Positions 53,947 to 63,100 of a stretch of DNA of 64,000 nt are shown here, one piece after another (within the stretch, counting starts at the first letter, position 1; every line of letters begins with the position of its first letter). The notes below the pieces were generated by a model. The model did no database searches. It was not told the DNA's origin and was given only the letters and a program-made list of their open reading frames with translations. The position numbers and the translations under genes are program-made. The stretch is taken from contig CP019636.1 in assembly GCA_002163975.1 (NCBI GenBank), positions 310,001-374,000 of the forward strand, in the 5' to 3' direction. The stretch is from Nostocales cyanobacterium HT-58-2. GTDB taxonomy: Bacteria > Cyanobacteriota > Cyanobacteriia > Cyanobacteriales > Nostocaceae.

Positions 53947-56900
53947 ATGCCGTTCACAAACGAAAATTTGTCCTTACAACAAAATAGTGAACTAGAAAAG
54001 CAACTGAACTATTGGAAACAGCAATTGGCAGGTGCAACGCCAATACTAGAATTGCCTACAGATAGACCACGACCAGCAGTGCCTACTTCAGGGCATGCAA
54101 AGCAATCTTTTGTACTTCCCCAGAGTTTATCTGCATCGCTGCAGATATTGTCACAGCAAGAGGATGTGACAATGTTCATAATATTGTTAGCAGCGTTTAA
54201 AATCCTACTACACAGATATACTAGACAACAAGACATTCTGGTTGGTTCCCCGATTGTTGCACAAAAGAAAGAATTTAATGGATTGAAAAATCATATTCTG
54301 GTACTACGCAGTGACATATCAGGCGATTTGATTTTTCGGGAACTCTTGCAGAGAGTGCTCTCAGTTGTTTTGGAAGCCAAAGCACATCAAGACGTGCCGT
54401 TTGAAAAGCTGGTTGAAGAACTGCAACCAGAGCAAGCGTTCAATAATCACCCCCTGTTCCAGGTGATGTTTGCTTACCAGAATGAACCCGGACAAACATT
54501 GGAGCTACCACAACAGACGACCTCTTGTGCGGATTTGATTTTGTCAGTGGAGGAACAGGGCAATGATCTGAGTGTGCAACTGATATACCATTATGCGAAG
54601 TTCTCTGAGGAACGCATCAATTGCATTCTCAAGCAATACCAATATTTGCTTGAGCAAATTGTCAGCGATGCAAATAGACCCATTAGTTCTTATTCACTGG
54701 TGACACCAGAATTGCGTTCTTTGCTTCCCGATCCGAGTGCAGTTCTGCCTGAGCCAGAGTACAAGTTGGTGACAAGTTTGTTCGCATCTTGGGCAAACCG
54801 TGAGCCGGAACAGTTAGCAGTCTGTCAAGGGGAACAGACTTGGACTTACGGAGAATTGGCTCTTCATGCAAATGCGATCGCAAAGTTTCTGCTGACTCAA
54901 AACATTAAGCAGGGAGACACAGTCGCGATTTGTGGCTCACGAAGCTTTGGGCTGATTGCCAGTATGATGGGCGTCCTTTTGAGTGGAGGGGTATTACTGA
55001 CTATTGATGGCAACCTTCCACGCAATCGCCAGCAGTTCATGCTTGAGGTAGCAAAAGCGAAACATATACTATACATCGGAAGTGAACGACCAGAAGATGA
55101 GTGGATGCAGGAGGATTTATCTGTAGATATCACTTCTGTGGACCCAAATAAAGGGCTATTACTCGATGGCGAAAAATATCCCAACTTGGAAGGAGTAGAT
55201 TTACCCGAACTTGAGCCGGACGATGCAGCATACATCTTTTTTACTTCTGGCACCACTGGCACACCCAAGGCAGTTTTGGGGTGTCACAAAGGACTGAGCC
55301 ACTTTCTGACTTGGCAACGGCAAACATTTGCGATCAGACCGCAAGACCGCAGTGCTCAATTAACAGGTTTATCTTTTGATGTCGTCCTCAGAGATATCTT
55401 CCTGCCCTTATCCAGTGGAGCAACTCTTTGTTTGCTGGAAAATCGTGAGGATCTCAGACCAGATCGAATTATGACCTGGTTAGAACGCGAAAGGATTTCT
55501 TTGTTACATACAGTTCCAGCGCTGGCACAATCATGGTTGGTTAATGCGTCGACAGTGTCTTTGCGTTCCTTACGATGGGTGTTCTTTGCAGGAGAACCTC
55601 TCATGGAAGCTCTTGTACATCGATGGCGTCAAGCTTTTCCTGAGTCGGGAGAAATCGTCAATCTTTACGGACCAACAGAGACAACTTTAGCAAAGTGTTT
55701 CTATCAAGTCCCTGCCGATGTTTTGCCAGGGGTACAGCCAGTAGGATTCCCGCTTCCGGAAACTCAAGCACTGGTTTTAGGAGAGAACAACCAACTGTGT
55801 GGCATTGGTGAACCAGGGGAAATTGTTTTTCGTACCCCATTCCGAACCTTGGGCTATATTAATGCGCCTGAAGAACATCAAAAGCGGTTTGTGCAAAATC
55901 CTTTCCGGGATGATGAACGAGATTTGCTTTACCATACTGGCGATCGCGGTCGTTACCGTTTGGATGGCTCCCTAGAAATTCTAGGACGCTTCGACCATCA
56001 AGTCAAGATTCGCGGGATACGCATCGAACTCGGGGAAATTGAGGCGGTACTGGGTCAACATCCAGTTGTCCGAGAAACTGTTGTTTTATGTCGGGAGGAC
56101 ACACCAGGCGAGAAGCGCTTGGTGGCTTATGTTGTTCCACAAGGGCACTCACCAACACACTCACCAACACACTCACCAACAATAACGGAACTACGAAGCT
56201 TTTTGAAGCAGCAGTTACCAGAGTACATGGTGCCGACAGTATTTATACTACTTGATAAGTTACCATTGACAGCAAACGGCAAAGTAGACCGACGCGCTTT
56301 GCCCGTACCAGATACATCCAGTTTCGTAAATGACAACAGCTTTGTTCCACCTCGTAACTCCACAGAAGAGGGCTTAGCTGCTATTTGGGCACAAGTGTTA
56401 GGTATTGAGCAAGTCGGCATCTACGACAACTTTTTTGAATTAGGTGGGCATTCGCTGCTAGCGATGCAAGTCATTTCACGGATACGCCAAGTCTTTAGTG
56501 TCGAAATTTCACTACAATTGCTGTTTGAAACACCAACTATTGCCGATTTAGCAAGTGCCATTACCCAAAGTCAAAACCTGGGAACCGAGGAACACCAGCC
56601 CATTACCCGAACAGCCGACCGACAATCTGCTCCCCTATCTTTTGCTCAGCAGCGGTTGTGGTTTCTGGCACAGATGGAACCAAACAGTGCAGCATATAAC
56701 CTTGTTGAGGCAATACAGTTGCAAGGCGACTTGAATGTGAATGTATTGCAACAGTCATTGGATGCAATTGTCAGCCATCACGAAGTCCTGCGAACCAACT
56801 TTATTGCATCTGATGGCGACCCAGTGCAGGTGATTCATGAACCTCGGTCAGTCGAATTGAAAGTGATTGAGCTAAGGGATTGTCCACAAGCTGAACGCAC

Positions 56901-59874
56901 GACCGTTGTTGAAAATTTGCTACAAGATGAGGCGCAACGTCCCTTTGACTTAACATCAGATTTGATGTTGCGTGCGTGCTTGCTGGAACTTGAACCGCAA
57001 GAGCATATCCTACTTTTGGTCATGCACCACATTGCCACAGATGGTTGGTCGAAGAGCATCTTATTTGAGCAGTTGACAACTTTGTATCAAGCGTTCAGTG
57101 AGGGTTTGCCCAATCCGCTGCAAGAACTGCCCATTCAATATGCCGATTATGCAGTTTGGCAACGCCAACAGATCTCAGGTGAATTGTTAGCAAAGCAATT
57201 GAACTATTGGAAACAGCAGCTAGCAGGTGCCAACCCAGTACTAGAATTGCCTACAGATAGACCGCGTCCACCTGTACAGAGTTACCGGGGTGCAAGGCAA
57301 TCTTTTGTACTTCCCAAGGATTTATCTGCATCACTGGAAACAGTGTCACGGCAAGAAGGTGTGACACTGTTTATGATACTGCTAGCGGCATTCCAGACCT
57401 TACTGTACCGCTACAGTGGACAACAAGACATTTTGGTTGGTTCTCCGACAGCAGGTCGAAATCGTGCCGAGATAGAAGGGCTAATTGGTTTTTTTGTCAA
57501 TACCTTGGTTCTACGCACCGATATGTCTGGTAATCCCAGCTTCCGGGAACTCTTGCAAAGGGTGAGAGCGATCGCCATGTCCGCCTATGCAAACCAGGAC
57601 TTGCCATTTGAAAAGCTCGTAGAAGAGTTGCAACCAGAGCGATCGCTCTCATATAACCCGCTGTTCCAAGTGATGTTTGTCTTGCAGAATACACCCAAGC
57701 AAACATTGGAGTTGCCAGAACTGTCCTTAAGCCCGTTTGAAGTCAATAATTGTACATCCACTTTTGATTTGACCTTGTCAGTCGTGGAGACAGAACAAGG
57801 GCTTCAAGGGTTATGGGAATACAGCACTGACTTATTTGATGCCGCTACGATTACCCGCCTGAGTGGGCATTTCCAAACATTACTAGAAGGGATTGCCACA
57901 TTCCCAGAGCAGCAAATTGGTAACTTGCCACTGCTAACAGCAACCGAAAGACAGCAGTTGGTACAGTGGAATAATACTCAAGCAAACTATCCCCAAAAGT
58001 GCATTCATGAGTTGTTTGAGGAGCAGGTAGAGCGCACTCCGGATGCAGTCGCAGTGGTCTTTGAAGATCAGCAATTGACCTACCGACAGTTAAATAATCG
58101 GGCTAACCAACTGGCACATTACCTCAGAACTTTGGGTGTCAAACCAGATGTACTTGTTGGCATCTGCATGGAACGCTCCATAGAAGTGGTGGTGGGATTG
58201 CTGGGAATTCTCAAGGCAGGTGGGGCTTATGTACCTCTCGACCCAGAGTATCCAAAAGAGCGCTTATCCTTCATCTTGGAGGACACCCAAACACCGGTGA
58301 TGCTCACTCAAGAAAAATTGCTCCAGAGTCTACCAGATCTTGAGGCGCAAGTGATTTGTTTAGATTTTGAGTGGGAACTGATTGCCCAGCACAGTCAAGA
58401 GAAACCTGCTTGTGATGTCACAGTTGATAACCTGATCTACGTCATTTACACCTCTGGTTCTACAGGAAAGCCCAAAGGTGTGATGATTCCTCACCGTGGA
58501 ATCTGCAATCAACTTTACTGGCGACAAAAAACATTTGGATTAACCGAGCGTGACAAGATTTTACAGACGATTTCTTTGAGCTTTGACCCCTCAGTGTGGC
58601 AGCTATTCTGGCCATTATCGTTTGGCGGACAGTTGGTTATGGCGCGCCCAGGTGGACACAGAGACACTGCTTATCTAGTCAATGAGGTGAGTAAGCAGCA
58701 AATTACTGGGCTTGGTTTGGTACCATCCATCATCCAAGCTCTATTAGAGCAAGAAGGATTTGAGAATTGTCAATCCCTCAGACACGTCACAAGTGGTGGA
58801 GAACCTTTATCGATTGAGCTGATGGAGCGCTTTTATGACCGATTGAATTTAGACAAAATTCTTGTGAATTGTTATGGTCCAACAGAAGCTTCTATCGATG
58901 TCACCACTTGGATTTGCCAGCGCGGTACTCATTACACCAATGCTCCCATTGGTCAGCCTATTTCCAATGTCCAGGTTTACATATTGGATGAAAATTTACA
59001 GCCTGTGCCTGTTGGTCACTCAGGTGAACTGTACATTGGTGGCAGTGGTTTAGCGCGAGGCTATCTCAACCGTCCCGAACTCACGACAGAGAAATTTATT
59101 CCCAACCCGTTTAGTAACGAACCGAACGCACGTCTCTACAAAACCGGAGACTTAGCGCGTTACTTGAATGATGGGAACATAGAATTTCTGGGTCGTATTG
59201 ACCACCAGGTAAAAATTCGTGGCTTCCGCATAGAATTGGGAGAAATTGAAGCAACGCTGAGTACACATCCGGTGGTGCAGCAAACTTTGGTGATTGTCAG
59301 AGAAGACATTCCCGGTGACAAGCGGCTAGTCGCGTATCTCGTGGCACACTCGGAACAACTTCGCCCTAAACCAAGTGAATTGCGCAGCTTTTTGCAAGGC
59401 AAGCTACCGGAATACATGGTACCTGCGGCTTTTGTCTTCTTAGATGCCATGCCATTGAACCCCAATGGCAAAGTAGACCGCCGCGCTTTACCCGCACCCA
59501 ATACATCTGATTTCAGTAATATCCACAGCTTTGTAACACCTTGCACTCCCACCCAAGAGGTCTTAGCTGCTATTTGGACACAAGTTTTGGGTTTGGGGCA
59601 AATAGGTATTTACGATAACTTCTTTGAATTGGGGGGACATTCGCTACTAGCGACACAAGTCATTTCTCGAGTACGGCAAGCTTTTGGTCTAGAAATGCCC
59701 TTGCAGTTGCTGTTTGAGACGCCAACCATTGCAGGTTTAGCTGAAGCCATTGTTCAGCTTCAGGCTGAGACGACAGAGGATGACGAGCTCTCTCGCCTGT
59801 TAAGCGAGTTAGAAGATTTATCGGATGAGCAAGCGGAAAGTCTTTTAGCACAAGTTATGCAGCAAAGTCATTAG
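53947..59874 (+). CDS. Nonribosomal peptide synthetase 1: (half C)-A-PCP-C-A-PCP
   Basis: 1975 residues. The N-terminus (about 15-250) is only the second half of a condensation domain: it begins at ELEKQLNYWKQQ and lacks the HHxxxDG motif. Adenylation domain 1 (about 275-785) has FFTSGTTGTPKA, PCP 1 has LGGHSL near 832, the complete C domain has HHIATDGWS near 1026, adenylation domain 2 has YTSGSTGKPKG near 1500, and PCP 2 has LGGHSL near 1895. A helical acidic tail (DDELSRLLSELED) ends the protein. Hand-read specificity positions are D-V-R-H-F-A-L-L for A1 and D-P-W-G-T-G-C-I for A2; neither matches a code I can assign. It probably loads residue 1 and adds residue 2. Confidence 0.93.
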   Translation: MPFTNENLSLQQNSELEKQLNYWKQQLAGATPILELPTDRPRPAVPTSGHAKQSFVLPQSLSASLQILSQQEDVTMFIILLAAFKILLHRYTRQQDILVGSPIVAQKKEFNGLKNHILVLRSDISGDLIFRELLQRVLSVVLEAKAHQDVPFEKLVEELQPEQAFNNHPLFQVMFAYQNEPGQTLELPQQTTSCADLILSVEEQGNDLSVQLIYHYAKFSEERINCILKQYQYLLEQIVSDANRPISSYSLVTPELRSLLPDPSAVLPEPEYKLVTSLFASWANREPEQLAVCQGEQTWTYGELALHANAIAKFLLTQNIKQGDTVAICGSRSFGLIASMMGVLLSGGVLLTIDGNLPRNRQQFMLEVAKAKHILYIGSERPEDEWMQEDLSVDITSVDPNKGLLLDGEKYPNLEGVDLPELEPDDAAYIFFTSGTTGTPKAVLGCHKGLSHFLTWQRQTFAIRPQDRSAQLTGLSFDVVLRDIFLPLSSGATLCLLENREDLRPDRIMTWLERERISLLHTVPALAQSWLVNASTVSLRSLRWVFFAGEPLMEALVHRWRQAFPESGEIVNLYGPTETTLAKCFYQVPADVLPGVQPVGFPLPETQALVLGENNQLCGIGEPGEIVFRTPFRTLGYINAPEEHQKRFVQNPFRDDERDLLYHTGDRGRYRLDGSLEILGRFDHQVKIRGIRIELGEIEAVLGQHPVVRETVVLCREDTPGEKRLVAYVVPQGHSPTHSPTHSPTITELRSFLKQQLPEYMVPTVFILLDKLPLTANGKVDRRALPVPDTSSFVNDNSFVPPRNSTEEGLAAIWAQVLGIEQVGIYDNFFELGGHSLLAMQVISRIRQVFSVEISLQLLFETPTIADLASAITQSQNLGTEEHQPITRTADRQSAPLSFAQQRLWFLAQMEPNSAAYNLVEAIQLQGDLNVNVLQQSLDAIVSHHEVLRTNFIASDGDPVQVIHEPRSVELKVIELRDCPQAERTTVVENLLQDEAQRPFDLTSDLMLRACLLELEPQEHILLLVMHHIATDGWSKSILFEQLTTLYQAFSEGLPNPLQELPIQYADYAVWQRQQISGELLAKQLNYWKQQLAGANPVLELPTDRPRPPVQSYRGARQSFVLPKDLSASLETVSRQEGVTLFMILLAAFQTLLYRYSGQQDILVGSPTAGRNRAEIEGLIGFFVNTLVLRTDMSGNPSFRELLQRVRAIAMSAYANQDLPFEKLVEELQPERSLSYNPLFQVMFVLQNTPKQTLELPELSLSPFEVNNCTSTFDLTLSVVETEQGLQGLWEYSTDLFDAATITRLSGHFQTLLEGIATFPEQQIGNLPLLTATERQQLVQWNNTQANYPQKCIHELFEEQVERTPDAVAVVFEDQQLTYRQLNNRANQLAHYLRTLGVKPDVLVGICMERSIEVVVGLLGILKAGGAYVPLDPEYPKERLSFILEDTQTPVMLTQEKLLQSLPDLEAQVICLDFEWELIAQHSQEKPACDVTVDNLIYVIYTSGSTGKPKGVMIPHRGICNQLYWRQKTFGLTERDKILQTISLSFDPSVWQLFWPLSFGGQLVMARPGGHRDTAYLVNEVSKQQITGLGLVPSIIQALLEQEGFENCQSLRHVTSGGEPLSIELMERFYDRLNLDKILVNCYGPTEASIDVTTWICQRGTHYTNAPIGQPISNVQVYILDENLQPVPVGHSGELYIGGSGLARGYLNRPELTTEKFIPNPFSNEPNARLYKTGDLARYLNDGNIEFLGRIDHQVKIRGFRIELGEIEATLSTHPVVQQTLVIVREDIPGDKRLVAYLVAHSEQLRPKPSELRSFLQGKLPEYMVPAAFVFLDAMPLNPNGKVDRRALPAPNTSDFSNIHSFVTPCTPTQEVLAAIWTQVLGLGQIGIYDNFFELGGHSLLATQVISRVRQAFGLEMPLQLLFETPTIAGLAEAIVQLQAETTEDDELSRLLSELEDLSDEQAESLLAQVMQQSH

Positions 59875-59905
59875 ACCTCTTGCAAAAGTACCTTTTGCAA
59901 GAGGT
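59875..59905. terminator. Perfect 14-bp stem-loop directly after NRPS 1
   Basis: ACCTCTTGCAAAAG pairs exactly with CTTTTGCAAGAGGT around TAC. It begins at the base after the stop codon. No T-run follows, so it may be an mRNA-stabilising or attenuating hairpin and not a full terminator. Confidence 0.6.
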
Positions 59906-60104
59906 AGGCAACAGGCAACAGGAAAAACTTGGGACTGTTCCCTGTTCCCGACTTCTGCAAAAAGTCTATTGACAAGGTGTAGGGGGTTAGGGAAGTTTTC
60001 CCCATCAAACTCCACACCCGCTCTGATTTGTATCAATTTGTATCAAAACTCATCAAAAACCTTTTTTTAGTCTGTAGCTGCAATAAGAAGAAGGATTAGT
60101 AAGT

Positions 60105-63100
60105 ATGGATAATATCAACCAAAAAATTGCTGCTCTCTCTCCAGCCAAAAGGGCGTTACTGGAATTAAAACTTAAGAACAAAACGACTACCAGTGTCAAA
60201 ATACAGCAGACAATCCCAAAAAGAACTGAGTCATCATCCGCTCACTTATCCTTCGCGCAACAACGACTGTGGTTTTTGGAGCAGCTAGAGCCGGGCAGCC
60301 CGCTGTATCATATTTCAGAGGTACTACAATTACAGGGCAATCTCCGCATAGATGTTTTGCAACAGTCATTAGATGCGATTGTTGCTCATCATGAGGTACT
60401 GCGAACCAACTTTATCGCCCAAGATGGTGAACCAGTACAGGTTATTAATGAGCCTCGCTCAGTGGAACTTAAGGTCATTGACCTAAAAGATTGCGCGATC
60501 GCACAACGTTCCAATCAAGTACAACAACTGCTACAAAATGAGGCGCAAAGACCCTTCAATTTGACATCAGACTTGATGTTGCGTGCTTGTTTGCTGCAGC
60601 TTGAGCCACAAGAGTACATCCTTGTGCTGGTCATGCACCATATTGCCTCTGATGCTTGGTCAAGAGGTATTTTATTTGAGCAGTTAACAACCCTCTACCA
60701 AGCGTTCATAGATGGTAAACCCAATCCATTACCAAAACTGCCCATTCAATATGCCGACTATGCAGTTTGGCAACGTGAGTGGTTCTCTGGTGACGTGCTA
60801 GAAAAGCAACTCAACTATTGGAAACAGCAGTTAGCAGATGCAAATCCAGTACTGGAATTGCCTACAGATAGACCACGACCACCAGTACAGACTTATCGAG
60901 GTGCAAAACACTTCTTTGTACTACCCCAGAATTTATCGCAAGCACTCTATGTACTGTCACGGCAAGAGGGCGTGACTTTGTTCATGACATTATTAGCGGC
61001 GTTTCAGGTCTTACTGTACCGCTATAGTGCACAAGAAGACATCCTAGTTGGTTCTCCCATCGCAGGACGAAATCATGCTGAGCTAGAAGGGTTAATTGGA
61101 TTTTTTGTCAATACCTTAGTCTTGCGCACTGATGTGTCTGGCAACCCCAGCTTCCGGGAATTGTTGCAGCGGGTACGCTCTATGGCGATGTCCGCGTACG
61201 TGAACCAAGACTTGCCGTTTGAAAAGCTGGTTGAAGAACTGCAACCAGAGCGCTCATTGAGTTATAATCCCTTGTTCCAAATTATGTTTGCCTTGCAAAA
61301 TACGCCTGAGCAAACATTTGAGTTGTCAGGTCTGACCATGACTCCAACATATGTCGATAAATTGACATCTAAATTTGATTTAACGTTGTTCATGGTGGAG
61401 ACAGAACAGGGACTGCAGGAGATATGGGAATACAACACAGACCTGTTTGATGCTAGCACCATCGAGCGGATGACCGGGCATTTCCAGACGTTACTTGAGG
61501 CAATTGTTGCTAACCCACAACAGCAGATAAACCACTTGCCTTTGCTAACCGTACCTGAGCAACACCAGTTACTGTTTCAATGGAACCAGACTCAGACAAA
61601 CTATCCGCTGCACAAGTGTATTCATCAGTTGTTTGAGGAGCAAGTACAGCGGACGCCGGACGCTGTGGCGGTAGTGTTTGAAAATCAACAACTGACTTAC
61701 CAACAGTTGAACAGCCGCGCGAACCAGTTAGCGCATCATTTGAGCAGTTTGGGTGTGGGACCAGATGTCCTAGTTGGCATTTGCGTAGAGCGATCGCTTG
61801 AGATGGTTGTGGGACTTTTGGGAATTCTCAAAGCAGGAGGAGCTTATGTGCCTCTAGATCCAGCTTATCCTCAAGAGCGACTGAGTTATATGCTTAAAGA
61901 CTCACACGCAGCAGTGCTGTTGACGAGTCAGAATTTAAAGACGGCATTACCCGAACATAACGCGCACGTGGTTTGTCTGGATACACATTGGAATGTCATT
62001 GCCCAGGAAAGCGAAGAGAATTTGGTCAGTGGGGTTAATCCAGAAAACTTAGCTTATGTGATTTACACCTCAGGTTCTACAGGTCTGCCAAAAGGGGTCG
62101 CTATGAAACAACTTCCCCTTTGCAATCTCATTCACTGGCAACTGGAAAATACTACCGTTTCTCATCAGGCAAAAACCCTGCAATTTTCACCCATCAGCTT
62201 TGATGTCTCTTTCCAAGAAACATTCTCTACTTGGTGTGCGGGTGGAACTTTAGTCTTAATTGCAGACGATTTGCGACGTGATGCGTCGGCAATGCTCGCT
62301 TTTCTCAACCAGAAATCGATTGAGAGACTTTTTCTACCTTTTGTTGCTTTACAGCAGCTTGCTGAGGTTGCCACTAGTTCAGAATCGGTGCCTAGCAGCT
62401 TGAAGGAAATTATTACAGCTGGAGAACAGTTGCAGATTACTCCTGCCCTCACGAACCTGTTTAGCAGACTACCTGATTGTACTTTGCACAATCATTATGG
62501 ACCATCTGAAAGCCATGTTGTCACTGCTCTTACCTTAGCTGATTCAGTTAACAGTTGGGTTGCTCTTCCACCGATTGGTCGCCCGATCGCCAACACCTCC
62601 ATCTACATTCTTGACTCAAATTTACAACCAGTTCCCATAGGGGTACCTGGAGAACTCTATATTGGTGGTGTTGCACTGGCGCGAGGCTATCTCAATCGCC
62701 CAGAGTTGACACAAGAAAAATTCATCTGTGATCCTTTTACCGAAGAAGAAGGAGCACGTCTGTACAAGACTGGGGACTTAGCTCGTTACTTAAACGATGG
62801 CAACATTGAGTACCTTGGACGCATTGACAACCAAGTGAAGATACGAGGGTTCCGCATTGAGTTGGGAGAGCTAGAAGCTCTTCTGAACCAACATCCGGCT
62901 GTACTCCAAGCTGTTGTTATTGTTCGTCAAGACATTCCTGGTGATAAACGCTTAGTTGCTTACGTTGTACCGGATCAAGATGCAGTAGTTACAACGAGTG
63001 AATTGCGTCATTTCCTTAAGGAAAAGCTGCCTGAGTACATGACACCTTCAGCTTTTGTGTTGTTGGAAGTGCTGCCCCTCACTCCCAGTGGCAAAATCAA

